A stretch of 64,000 bases of DNA, from positions 109,677,982 through 109,741,981 of the forward strand of contig CM051457.1 of NCBI GenBank assembly GCA_028274465.1, given 5' to 3'. Both the position numbers and the translations under genes were made by a program. Source of the stretch: Plantago ovata (Eukaryota; Streptophyta; Magnoliopsida; Lamiales; Plantaginaceae). This document shows, piece by piece, positions 1 to 14,450 of the stretch. Every line of letters starts with the position of its first letter. The first letter of the stretch is position 1. The notes beneath the pieces were generated by a model. That model was not told the origin of the DNA, searched no databases, and saw only the letters and a list, made by a program, of their open reading frames with translations.

Positions 1-255
1 TAACTCCTAACCTTGATGTATGTTTGATTAGTTATATCTTATGTGATTTAAAAAAAAACAAAATTGTTATCTGTTACTGTAACTGGTTGGGGTTAAAGGG
101 TTTAGCTGGGCGTTCTTTATGATCACATTTTTTCAGTGTGAATGAGGTTTGAAATTTGACAGTACTAACAGAATATTTATGCTCGGGATGGAAAACACAA
201 TTTATGACAATTATCAAATTTATCAAGTTTCTAAACAATTTAAAATGTTGTGCAG

Positions 256-3952
<3,697 letters not shown>

Positions 3953-4614
3953 AACAGCAATGTTTCCAGCTTTGAAATTTTGTTGATGGATCCGTTTTAA
4001 CAACGATAACTAGGTTGGTTTCGTTCTAAAGGCCACATTCTTTAGTTCCTATGGATTGTATGATCGTTTTATAACAAGGATGATTTGTTGAACTGCATAT
4101 ACAACCGAATCTAGCCCAGTCTTTTGGTCGGTTCTGAATCTAAAATGAGGTAGAAATCCATAGTTGATCATGTTTTTCAGGAACCGTTTCTTCTAGAAAT
4201 GGTGGGTCAGGGACCCCTTTCTCGTTAATAACTGCAGCGTGTGTGGGGTCCACTTACACAGTGAGAGGGGAGGCCTACCCTAGGATCTAGTAATAGACTG
4301 TGAAGGATACTTCTGGTTCTGCAGAAATGAGATTTCATGTTTGAATTAGTGGATATGTCTATGGTGAAGATTTTTCATAACCGCGGCCGTTTCATGCGGA
4401 GCGATCAACTATATCCATTTAATATAGTTCGCCATAGATGACTACAATCAAAGAGTCTTGTACATAATGAGCGACGAAATGGGAATCCAAAACAAACTTT
4501 AGAGGACAATGAAGATAGCCACCGAGTTTGGATCAAAGTCTCAAAATAAAACACTTGATGTGATTAATTTTTCAATGTTTTGTCTATCATTTTCAGACTT
4601 GCAATTGATCTAAA
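3953..4614. other. 3' flank of PGMP and spacer
   Basis: AT-rich sequence after the PGMP stop that must hold its 3' UTR and polyadenylation region. No open frame, structural RNA or repeat boundary is recognisable. Confidence 0.5.
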
Positions 4615-6264
4615 TTGTTTCATATGTTCTGTTTTACGTTTTCAAAATTACACTACAATCTATCTATGTTATTTACTATTATCATCCACTTTGAGATTAA
4701 ACTTAAAAATACTCTGTTATACAACAATGCTGAGTACATAAATATGAGCAACATAGATCATATTACCAGCAACAGAAAACATGATCATTTAATACATAAT
4801 TCTAAGTACACAGGAGATATTATGAGTAACATAGGTCATGTTAGCATGAAGATAGAACATGATCATATAGTATACAATTATGGGAACTTACGAGATATTA
4901 TGACCAACACATTGAGTGTTGTGATTAATAGCTGCTGCCTTCTTTGTCGCGTTGATCTTGTTTTTGCTGCTTTCGGTACATTACTTAAATCTGGTTTCGT
5001 ACCAGATGTTATCACCTTCAACCCTCTCATCAAAGGGCTCTACTTGGTTAACAAAGTCAAAGACGCTGAGTTATTGTTTAAAAAGTTGTTGAGGGAGAGT
5101 CTCTGTGAACCTGATGAATTAACATATGGCATTGTGATTGATGGCTTGTGCAAAGCAGGGTACATTCAGACAACACTTAATTTATTTGGCCATTTCGAGA
5201 AAGGGAGTTGCAAGATGTTGTAACTTATAGTACACTCATTGATAGTTTATGTAAACTTGGATCTGTTGATGATGCTCTGCAACTCTTTTCCAGAATGGCC
5301 AACAGATGTTGTGAGTTATAATTCAGTTATTCAGGGTTTATGTGATTTTGGAAGATTGAATGAGGCAAAAGACTTCGAGCACGAGATGGTCACTCATGGA
5401 ATCCTTCCTAGTGTTTTTACGTACGGCATATTGATAAATGGATTGTGCAAGGATGGAAAGGCGAAAGATGCCGAGGAAATTTTGGAAGTTATGAGGCAAA
5501 GACGTGTCACTCCCGATATCGTCATATATAGTGCTTTAATTGATGGATATTGTCTGCGAGGAGAAATGGAGGAAGCAATGCGAATATTCAATATAGTTTT
5601 GGATTCCGGTGTCAAACCTAATATCGTCACCTATGGTAGCTTGCTAGACGGATATTGCAAGAAGGGTGATGTCGATGAAGCTTGGAGACTTTTCCTCAAA
5701 GTACACAGTGTAGGATTACAACACACGACGGTTAGCTATAACATAATGCTACGTGGATTCTTTTGTGCAGAAAGGTGTGACGATGCTTGGAGTCTGTTCT
5801 ATGAGATGCAAGTGCATCATTTAACTCCTAGTGTGGTGACTTACAATACTTTGATAGATGGATTGTGCGAGAATCATAAAGTTGATGAAGCATTTTCAGT
5901 GTTACAGATGATGAAAGACAATTGTGTTAGTCCAGACATAGCAGGATATAATGCCCTTATTCACGGATTATGCGAGGATGGGAAACTTGAATTGGCAATA
6001 GATCTTCTTAATGAACTTCCTTCCAAAGGTCTTGGGGCTGATGTTAAGACACTTAGCACAATGATTGGCGGGCTTTGTAAATATGGATTTCTCAAAGAGG
6101 CAAAGGATATGTTTATGGAGATGAAAAAATATGGTCGCACTCCTAATCGTGTCACATACAACATTATTGTCAAAGCTTGTTTGAAACGCAATGATTTCTA
6201 CGAGGCAAAACAATTCTTGGAGGAAATGGAGATTGAAGGCCTCAAACTTGATGTTGCTAATTAA
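4615..6264 (+). pseudogene. Restorer-of-fertility-like P-class PPR protein, frameshifted
   Basis: P-class pentatricopeptide repeat proteins bind organellar RNA, usually in mitochondria; the repeat wording here (DVVSYNSVIQGLC, TYNTLIDGLC, FGRLNEAKDF) is that of the restorer-of-fertility-like (RFL) clade. About nine uninterrupted 35-residue repeats lie in 5310-6250 and two or three more in 4900-5205. The frame is broken twice: the first frame stops at 5221-5223, the coding signal continues in frame 3 from about 5205 to 5310 (VVTYSTLIDSLCKLGSVDD), then returns to the first frame. The two shifts compensate, but stops on each side prevent one open frame. No mitochondrial presequence is evident before 4900; instead a 26-residue unit is imperfectly duplicated at 4744-4905. 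Probably a pseudogene, unless the breaks are sequencing errors or splicing bypasses them. Confidence 0.8.
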
Positions 6265-8100
6265 TTCTATAATGTTGCTTGATCATTTCCAAAAGCATGG
6301 TGAAGGTGGAGTCTCTAGATATGATTCATAAGCTTTTTCCACAACGTAACTAAGTCAGTTTGTAAGTATATTTTGAAGTTTTCTTGAGTGCTTGCTTGGA
6401 GGGAAGGTTCTTGACAAAAGGGACAAGCTGTTTTTGCAGGGTGGTGATTGTGCGGAGATTTTCAAGGAGTTTAGTTCTGATAATATTAGGGACAATTTTA
6501 GGGTGATGCTGTAGATGGGTATTAAGGTATTCTTGTAAAAACGTTTCATCTTTTGGTTCGTTCCAATGTGAAAGTGGTGATGAATTGTGTCATATTACTT
6601 CCATTAACACGAAATGTGATTTGAAATTGAGACTTGAAATGGTTGGATTTCATTAGGCTTGTGATTGTTGTTTGAAAACGTTTCAAATTATTTGAAGCGA
6701 TTTAATGAATTTGGTGGCTGTTTGTGGATAGTGATAAGTTGGAAGCATCAACATCATACATGATCTTGAATCAGTTTCTAGTAAATTATTTTAACTTGTT
6801 GAGTAATCAGTTTTTGCAATAGGCATTAGCAAATAACTGTTAGAAGCCATATAGTAGGATTTTGCAAACATAATTTTCAATAAACATTTGATGATTAGAT
6901 TGGATCAGAAAAAGGAGAATTTTCTAAGTTTGATAAATTGAGCTAAAGGCTTGGCTTTGTTGATTGTGTGCTTATTGTTTCATTTTCTTACTTTCGAAAT
7001 ATTACATTTTCGTAACTAACACTTGACAATACAAACATACAATCAATAACTTTATTATTATTATCATCATCATGTCCTTAGGTGAGAAGAATGTCAATGC
7101 GATTTGCTAAGCCAAGGTCTGAAAATTCAAGGAAGCTAGAGCATTGCTTGGGACTAGTATCACAAAGACACATAGAAGCGTATTTACACGTGTTTGAAGG
7201 CATTAACATGGCTCCCTTGACTCCGAAGATTAAATAGTACAGTACTAGATGAAGAAGGTGAAGTAAGCATCAGTCACAAAACTGTGGAACGTCGCCAATG
7301 TCTATACATGCTGCTAGTTTGTTACTCGAATCGATCTTTCTAAAAGCTAAATCTCTGCAAGCACGTGGGAGGCAAAGGTAGCTCAATATCTCCCTATTTG
7401 TTATCCTTTTTTTTTTTTTTAAGGAAAAATTTCAATAGTTTTCTTGTCATTGATATAAAACATAGTAGTCAGAAGCATAAAGTTTTACTGCGTTTATCTT
7501 TCTTCCTGACTTCTAGTAAAACTTTCACAACCAGAACCAGAATCACTTTGAGCGTCACAAATCTTCAAGTTAAGAGTGTCTGTGGATATGAATTTTGTTT
7601 GCTAGAGATCAAATTATTAGACATCCTCCTACTTCAATTCAATTTGCAAGAATATTGAATGATTGATGATTTTATGCGGAATTTGGTGGACTGGTGGAGG
7701 ATTTTTTTCATGTATGAATCTAACTGTAGTCAGGGTATTGCTTTTCACGATGATCAGAAGGTATCCCTATTTGTTATCTTGTTAGTTTACTAAAATGCTT
7801 TTGGGAGTTCATATATCTTTCTTGTCCTACCATCCTTATTGGGGTTTATAATCCCAGGAATTTACTTCTTTTTCAATCCAATCATGTTCGCACAAGTTGC
7901 TTTTCATGCTCAATTTATTTTGAACATCATTGAGTCTTCATTACTAGTAGGCTTGCCTGAAAACTTTGGTGCTGACTGTAATTTGCAGGAAACTAACTTT
8001 AAATGAGGCTGTTGAACTGCATCCAGAATTATGGAAACTTGCTGATACTAGTGACAATGTGAGGGCTTCAGTATGAATTTTATTTTATCTAGAAAGCAAA
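6265..8100. other. AT-rich spacer, nothing recognised
   Basis: About 1.8 kb between the PPR pseudogene and the dispersed duplicated block. Short open frames, such as 7365-7658 beside a T-run, show no family resemblance. A coding-like fragment at 7988-8060 (RKLTLNEAVELHPELWKL in one frame) is too short to name. Confidence 0.4.
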
Positions 8101-8106
8101 GCAAAT

Positions 8107-8681
8107 CAATGTGAGTCAAAGTCAAGTATAGATGGTTTATTTTATTTAGAAAGCAATGCAAGCAAGGCATGTGACAATGTGAGGGCTTCAGTTTTGTTGA
8201 ATGATGAACTTTTTCACTTTTGTGCCTATCTTTCTGTATGATGAAGTTTAGACGAAGTAGAGAGGGTCCATTTGTGATCACTCAACAAAGGAGATGAATA
8301 AGAATGGAATAATAACTTCAAATGTGACTCTGGGACCTATTCTTTGCACCCCATATGCTAGAACTGAGAGCACTTTGTAACAAAAGCATACCCCATTTTA
8401 ATTAGGCCATAAGACAAGATATTGTATCCCATTAGTCTTTGGGAGCTCATACAAACGTGAAAAGGCGTCAAAGATAAAGGCGTTTGCACTAAATTTGTTG
8501 GTAAGAAAAGGCAAGTTGAAAAATGGAGTTCAATTATTCAACACTTTATGCATGGGATTCCTAAGCATCAACCCCCTTGTAGGATCTCACAAATTTGTGG
8601 TTTCATCATTAGACACTATACATGGATACTCGAAGTCTGTTTAGCAACCGATTACCGTGTTTGGAATTACTGTTAACCCAC
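8107..8681 (+). repeat. Dispersed duplicated block, copy A
   Basis: About 575 bp resembling 40811-41366 closely over its whole length, in the same orientation, with scattered substitutions and small indels. Shared landmarks include AAAGCATACCCCATTTT, GACAAGATATT, CACTAAATTTGTTGGTAAG and GGGATTCCTAAGCATCAACC. A shorter local duplication of its left edge lies at 8057-8110. No coding potential, terminal repeat or target duplication is evident. It sits just 5' of the NB-LRR remnant, so it may derive from the flank of such a gene. Confidence 0.8.
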
Positions 8682-8765
8682 TGCCAATTGTGGGAGACTG
8701 ATGGATTCCAACACTACTTTCAAGACTCATCAGAATCTCCTTCCTTTAATCCTCTGAAACCCTAG

Positions 8766-9637
8766 CTAGCTATGACGTTGACTATGTCATCGAGTGCCTG
8801 GCTTTGGATCCGGTTCTTGATAAATATGGATACAAACCAGGGAAACACAGCTCTCAAAGCTTTTCTCGAAAGATGAAATGATCCAAATCATCAATAAGTT
8901 TGTGTCTTTTGGGGAAAAGGCCATGAAGATTATGGATGTACAAATTGCCAAGTATCCCGCCTAGTGCAATTTATGTATTACAAAGAAACATAATGGTGGG
9001 ATTTGATGTCCAACGGTCGGTAGTCATGGAGAATATAGGGATACAAATCGCCCAGGATTGCAGGGGTCTGCCTTTAGTCATTGTTGTCATTGCGGGACAA
9101 CTATCAAACTACATGCATGACAACAGAATCCTGGGAGAGAGTTGCAATGCGTTTGAGATCAGCCGAAGATTCTGAAGGCGAAGAATGGTGCCTAAAGATT
9201 TTGTCTTAATGTTACGAAAGCTTGCCTATTCATATCATCTCAAACCATGTTTTCTATATATGGGAGTTTTTTCCCTTTGGATCATAGCATTCAAATCTCT
9301 CTACTCATAAAGATGTGGATTGCGGAGGGTTTTTTTAAAACCAAATGAAGATCGATGCTTAGAAGAGATGTTGCCTTGGAGTATGTCATGGATCTGATAA
9401 AAAGAAATCTCATTTTCGTTAAGGGAAGATCGATCCTTTTGGCCTTTGCCATGCACTATGCAGTACATAAATCAGTTTGGTGTGATTATTGTGGCAAGAA
9501 TCCCATATATAGTTGGTGTTAGATACAAATGTAAAGAATGGCCATAGTTTGACCTGTGTTACGGCCTTGTTTCAGACCATACTGGCCGCAACAATGATCA
9601 GGACCATGTTGGTGATTTTAGTGTCATCAATTCATTT
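8766..9637 (+). pseudogene. CC-NB-LRR resistance-gene remnant, internally deleted
   Basis: Reading several frames in order gives pieces of a coiled-coil NB-LRR protein of the R1/RPP13-like kind: a CC-domain stretch (YDVDYVIECLALDPVL, about 8768), the pre-NB-ARC MVGFDVQ (8993), the GLPL motif in DCRGLPLVIVVIAGQLS (9056-9110), an RNBS-D/MHD-side stretch (CFLYMGVFPFDHSIQISLLI, about 9250-9310, then KMWIAEGFF), and DLIKRNLIFVKG (9390-9425). Possible LRR-start sequence follows to about 9637. P-loop, kinase-2 and RNBS-B/C motifs are absent: MVGFD runs within about 20 residues into GLPL, so the nucleotide-binding core is deleted. Frame changes and stops add to this. Non-functional. Confidence 0.75.
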
Positions 9638-9652
9638 TAGTAGTAATGCGAT

Positions 9653-10243
9653 CTGCTGGAGACTGATGCGATCTCTCGTTGAGCTCGGAACAAGTTTGGG
9701 TAGTGCGGAGTGCACGCTTGTTGAGCCAACGAGTTATCGACCACGAATACGAAGCGGGGGTCAAGGGGGCTGCGCCCCCTTGCGGGGTCGAGGGGCAGCG
9801 CACCTCGCGGGGTTGCAAGGGGCAGCGCCCCTGTACGGGGTTGCGAGGAGCAACGCCCCTGCGGGGTTCCAAGGGGCGTAGCCCCTGGCTGGGGTCTCGC
9901 TGAACATTGCAACTCTTCGTGAACGAACAGGCTTGTTCGTGAACTAACGTGACCTCTCGTTCATAACACTTCGTTCTGAACAGATACACCACTTCGTTCA
10001 CACCTTTTCGCTCCTATTTATTGAAGCGATCAGTCTCCAAAACAATAACAACGAAAACTCATACATCCTCTCTACTTTCTGATCGAAATTCATATTGCCT
10101 GAATAAGATTGCCTTCTTGGATTATCCCAACAAGGAATTCGTGTAACCCCGGCAACAACTGTAGGGTCGAATTATCTTGTTTGGAAAGTGACTACACGAT
10201 CCAAAGAAGTATTCCAAGATTATCACACCCTATATTACCAACA
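9653..10243 (+). mobile_element. Possible solo LTR with GC-rich palindromic minisatellite
   Basis: This block interrupts the NB-LRR remnant. Its middle (about 9755-9900) is very GC-rich, with five or so units of roughly 30 bp built on the palindrome GGGGCAGCGCCCCT. The right part looks like an LTR U3-R-U5: an AT-rich TATTTATTG at about 10015, a CT-rich leader, and a terminal ACCAACA at 10243 followed by ACCTGAGAGCAC, a weak match to a methionine-tRNA primer site. A TGGAGACTGAT inverted pair lies at 9657-9667 and 10029-10039. No convincing target duplication was found, so the boundaries and class are uncertain. Confidence 0.35.
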
Positions 10244-10457
10244 GACCATACCTGAGAGCACGAGTTTAAAATTCTGACATAATATTAAGAAGGGTTCTAC
10301 CAGGTTGATTGCTTTTACATGGATATGGTAGAATACAATTTGTATCGATCAGTTAGACAAACTTACTACTTGTCTAGTATAATAGAGAAAACAGAAAATA
10401 CAAGAAACTACATTCCAGAATAATCTAATTTACTGAGGCACATTCCACCTATATTAA

Positions 10458-10770
10458 GTGAAAATGTCTTATTGTCCAATGTGCTTCCCTGCTCTATTCA
10501 CTTGTTTCAGTAAATGCATCATTAATCGTAGAACTGTTTGGAGCCATTACATGGTACAAGTTTGATGCTTCAAACAGAGAACAAGAAATAAGTTCGCACG
10601 CTATTTTGAGAATATTGATTTAGGCAGAATTTCAATGCTGACTTACTTGGTGAAAATGCATCCGTCTATTTAGTTTGTCAGTTATACTTGAAGATGTACA
10701 TTTGACATTACTGAGGAGCATTCTTTATCAGCAGGGAAGCAAATTTATGTGAAGCACACAATCTTTACTG
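10458..10770 (+). repeat. Tandemly duplicated segment, copy 1
   Basis: About 313 bp closely matching 11478-11790 in the same orientation, from GAAAATGTCTTATTG to GAAGCACACAATCTTTACTG, with scattered substitutions and a few small indels. Copies start about 1020 bp apart and bracket two PPR fragments. It is non-coding as far as I can see and probably derives from the flank of an RFL-PPR gene. Confidence 0.85.
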
Positions 10771-10774
10771 TGAA

Positions 10775-11102
10775 AGTTGCAGTGGGTCTATTCAATAACC
10801 TTCACACCAAAGGTTTGCACCCTGATGTTGAAACGTTTAGTGTCATTATTGATGGACTTTGTCAAGAAGGTTTTCTGGAGGTGGTTGAGCGTGTGTTTAT
10901 GGAGATGGAAAGATATTGCTGTTGTCCTAATCGTATTACCTACACAATCTTCATCAAAGGCTGTCTTGGACTTAATGAGCTTCACAAGGAAAAACTACTG
11001 GTGGAGGAAATGGTGAAAAAGGGATTCTCACTTGAAGGGTTTCTTCCCATAGATATGGTTAAGAAGCTTGTTCCAGAAGCCTCTAGGAAGGCCAGCATCT
11101 AG
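10775..11102 (+). pseudogene. RFL-type PPR C-terminal fragment 1
   Basis: One open frame carries roughly three P-class PPR repeats (GLFNNLHTKGLHPDVETF, SVIIDGLCQEGFLEVVERVF, CPNRITYTIFIKGCLG), then the non-repeat C-terminus and a stop at 11100-11102. It resembles the last repeats of the 4615-6264 pseudogene (GGLCKYGFLKEAKDMFMEM and PNRVTYNIIVKACL). Nothing upstream supplies the rest of the protein: the copy-1 duplicated block precedes it directly. It is a truncated gene remnant, part of a decayed local RFL cluster. Confidence 0.75.
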
Positions 11103-11300
11103 AACTACGCTTGCTACTTCCGGTTAGCTTGTAACGGGATTGTTACAAGTCTTAGTTGTCGTATTGTTGTGTTTTGAGTGTTAGTTGTTCATCAAGCTTC
11201 CTGTTTGATTTGGAATGTAATGCTCCCAGAATGAAGCTTGTGTATAATATTTTCTGTTTGTTTGAGTTATTCTGTTATTCATGACGTTGTAGATAATTGT

Positions 11301-11445
11301 CTGTTCAATAACTTTCACACCAAAGGTTTAATGTCTTCATTGATGGACTTTGTCAAGGACTTCTAGAAGAGTCAAAAGGTATGTTTATGGAAATGGAAAT
11401 ATGTGGTTGTTTCAACTTTTAATTAGAGGTTGTCATAGACAAAAT
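11301..11445 (+). pseudogene. RFL-type PPR C-terminal fragment 2
   Basis: A shorter and more damaged copy of fragment 1. It aligns to 10790-10925 (CACACCAAAGGTTT, TTGATGGACTTTGTCAAG, TATGTTTATGGAAATGGAAA) but lacks about 25 bp in the middle and shifts frame. It lies just before duplicated copy 2. Confidence 0.7.
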
Positions 11446-11477
11446 GAAGATCACATCACAAGGCAAAACTATGATTA

Positions 11478-11790
11478 TGTGAAAATGTCTTATTGTCTTA
11501 TGTGGCTCCCTGCTCTATTCACTTGTTTCAGTAAATGCATCATTCATCGTAGATCTGTTTGGAGCCATCATATGGTACAAGTTGATGCTTCAAACAAAGA
11601 ACAAGAAATAAGTTCGCGTGCTATTTTGAGAATATTGGTTTAGGCAGAATTTCAATTCTGACTTGGTGAAAATGCATCCGTCTGTTTAATTCGTCAGTTA
11701 TACTTGAAGATGTACATTTGACATTACCGAGGACTATCCTCTATCTGCACGGAAGCAAATTTCTGTGAAGCACACAATCTTTACTGTCCT
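11478..11790 (+). repeat. Tandemly duplicated segment, copy 2
   Basis: Second copy of 10458-10770; similarity ends near 11790, where copy 1 continues into PPR fragment 1 but this copy continues into unrelated AT-rich sequence. Confidence 0.85.
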
Positions 11791-13286
11791 CGGCTTCAAC
11801 CATGTTCTTGTTTCCCAGTTAACTTGTTACTTCTATTTCATTTGGTTCTTTAATTGTTATCTTTAAGTTCGTATCTTTATTAAAGTGTACACTCCCTAAA
11901 TGCACATGTTTTATAGGAGACGCGACAACAATAAAAGATAAATATCCAGTTTACAAAGCAAGCCAGTGACAATATACATTCGGTACATAATTTATACAAC
12001 TAGCAGGTAGCACTCTTGTAATTATAGGTACAACTAGGAATAGCAATCTTGTAAGTTCTAAAGATGTCAAGTGGTACAACAAATAAATCATTGAGGCAAT
12101 TAACACATCAAGGAGGTATAGCCAAGTCACAGATCAAATATTAATTAGACTAATTAATGTAACTAGTAATAATATATACGAGTACTACTAGTACTAATTA
12201 TAAACCATAGCTTAATGACTGATAAAATCAAATATCTAAAGTATATATCAGCAACCACCAGCATGCATGCTTCTTTGATAAACAGGATATCTCTTACCAT
12301 TCATGACAATTTGATTAAATCTAACCATGCGGTGCACATCCCGACATCTATATATCTAGCATAACTAATGATAAAGTAACAAATATAAGTACTCCAGTGG
12401 TTAGTGACCAACTTATCACAACAGAAACTTGGTTTTGTACATCACAAAATTCATATTGTATATTCTTTTTCGCAGACTAACTAATTAAGATCCAATGGTT
12501 TGAACCTTCTACCGATCAAATATTTCTAGCTACTGTACGGACACTTCATGTTATAACTGGCTTGGATCTCATATAATTTTCATGCAATAAACTCAATAAT
12601 ATATATACACACGAATCATAATGATGTGATGTCCATCAAAGTTTCATCAACTTAACATCATAATATATACTAGCAATTTGCAATCCTAGCATGCTACTAA
12701 AGGTGGCAATATTGGGGAACTTTCCTCAAGTCGTTTGGGTAGAAAACAGTTGTAACAACACGATTGATGCCCTTCCAAATCCATCAACAGTCAACTTAGA
12801 TGCTTACCGCAGAAGAACGCCAGTGGAAGAGAAAGAAAATGTACGTAGGATTAAGAGTTTGGGTTTAAATGAATTAACTAGGATACTAATGGAATATGGG
12901 TTGGATTAAAGTATCCGGTAAGAATTGAAAACTTGAAATTGGGTTAAGAGATAAAAAGACAAATGTTGAGCTAGCGATTTACAATTAAAAATTTGGACTA
13001 AGTCTCAAGACTACAGTAATTCGTCACTGTTTGAAAATCAAACACATTAAATCGTACTCCTGATTTTTTTGGGTTGGTATGCTAATATTATTAATTTAAA
13101 TTGATTTTTTTTACTATATACTTTACTTAATGCCCTTGCACCCCCACTGTATCATGCCCATTGACATGATCCTTCCCGTACCTTCCCTAGGCCATAGCTA
13201 ATAATAATACGCGGTTATTTTCTTCCGGACCTCAATATAGTACATGGACTTGTGGTTACACTTGTGTATACTGCATAGTAGTAATA
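11791..13286. other. AT-rich spacer, nothing recognised
   Basis: About 1.5 kb of AT-rich DNA. A 72-codon frame at 12691-12909 has no recognisable motif and is probably chance. Confidence 0.4.
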
Positions 13287-13378
13287 ATATAACAAAAAGT
13301 TTTAAAGAATTCAGATGGAATGGAAGGTGGTCAATTAGTTACATACTTACATCAGTATTCTAACAAAGGTAGTAAAAC
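13287..13378 (+). repeat. Direct repeat flanking a MITE, left copy
   Basis: ATAATATAACAAAAAGTTTT ... GGAAGGTGGTC ... ATCAGTATT recurs at 13619-13700 on the other side of the 13379-13605 element. A shorter third relative starts near 13712. The unit may have been duplicated locally with the MITE lodged between the copies. Confidence 0.65.
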
Positions 13379-13605
13379 TCTGTTATCTTCGTCTGAAAAT
13401 TGATTATTTTAAGTTCAGTTCAGTTCAGATCAATTCAGATATATTAAGTTCAGTTCAGTTCAGATGCAATAAGTTCAGTTCAGATTCACCTAATACTTTT
13501 TTATACTACAAATAAGTTCAGTTCAGTTCAGATAGATTAAGTTCAGTTCAGATGTACTAAGTTAAGTTCAGATCAATTCAGTTCAGTTCAGACGAAGAGA
13601 ACAGA
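13379..13605. mobile_element. TCAGTT-rich MITE, copy 1
   Basis: A 227-bp element with 19-bp terminal inverted repeats matching 18/19: TCTGTTATCTTCGTCTGAA at 13379-13397 and the inverse of TCTGTTCTCTTCGTCTGAA at 13587-13605. The interior is mostly AAGTTCAGTTCAGTTCAG units in one orientation. TAAAAC occurs at 13373-13378 and 13609-13614 and could be a target duplication, though spacing at the right end is imperfect. Related sequences lie at 20262-20400 and 62041-62160. Confidence 0.65.
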
Positions 13606-13785
13606 ACTTAAAACATTCAAATAATATAACAAAAAGTTTTAAATGACTTACATGGAAGGTGGTCCAATTAATTATATCAGTATTTTCATAAAGGTAAAAC
13701 ATCCAAGTAATAAAATAAAAAGTTATAGTGCACTAAATGATTAAAAATGGAAGTGGTCCAATTTTTTAAATGGAAAGAGTACTTT

Positions 13786-13880
13786 TTTTTAAACGGACAA
13801 AGTTTTATTAATAATAAAGAGTATAAGGAATGCTCAAAAGAGAAAACAACGAAAGAGACCATGCCAAATCAAAAGAGTAC
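13786..13880 (-). mobile_element. LINE 3' tail remnant
   Basis: Read on the minus strand this ends CTTTATTATTAATAAAACTTTGTCCGTTT followed by a run of A, the typical 3' end of plant L1 elements in this window (compare 34279-34400). Only the tail is recognisable. Confidence 0.45.
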
Positions 13881-14450
13881 TAGTATATATTAAAAATTTT
13901 AAAAATTAAAACATCTAACACATCGCTATAAAAACTAGCTTGTCAACATACTTCCTCCATTTTAGTTTAAATGAAGTTTTAAACATTTGCACACAAATCA
14001 AATTAAGGAGGTAATGATTAAGCCTATATATTAAAAAAAATATACAAATAAGTACATAAATAAGTATTAAAAAATTGAAATGCTTTTTCCATCATCAATT
14101 ATTCTAAATTTGACTCTAGTAATTTCAAAATCTAAAACTTCAAATAAAATGAAATCACTAAAATGAGCCAAAACTTGAATTTATAAAAAAGTAGAGGAAG
14201 TAACAAATATCTCTAGGAACAAATCAACAAGTGCAACTTATTTATTAACTCCTTGCATTAATATCATCAATGATAGGACCGGCGTATCCACAAAAGGTAT
14301 AGTTTATACTTTTTGTGCTAGCTGGACCTAGACTTGATTAGAGGACAAGATAAATAATGAAGTAATAGACAAACCCGATCCACTTATAAAAAGGCAAACA
14401 TACAAAACAATGCTTGTGTACAAGTAGATTTTGGAGCACTCCATGAATTA
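13881..14450. other. AT-rich spacer 5' of the MULE gene
   Basis: No gene. It would be expected to contain the left terminus of the MULE, but no long terminal inverted repeat pairing with 19200-19600 could be found by eye. Confidence 0.4.

Noticed and set aside
9627-10001. Overlapping open frames of 74-124 codons on both strands
   Set aside because: They arise from the GC-rich palindromic repeat, which lacks stops in several frames; composition is Arg/Gly/Pro repeat with no family resemblance.
9551-10247. GACC at 9551-9554 and 10244-10247 as a target duplication of a 689-bp LTR
   Set aside because: Only four bases, and the implied left part (9567-9637) still reads like NB-LRR sequence, so the left boundary is more likely near 9650.
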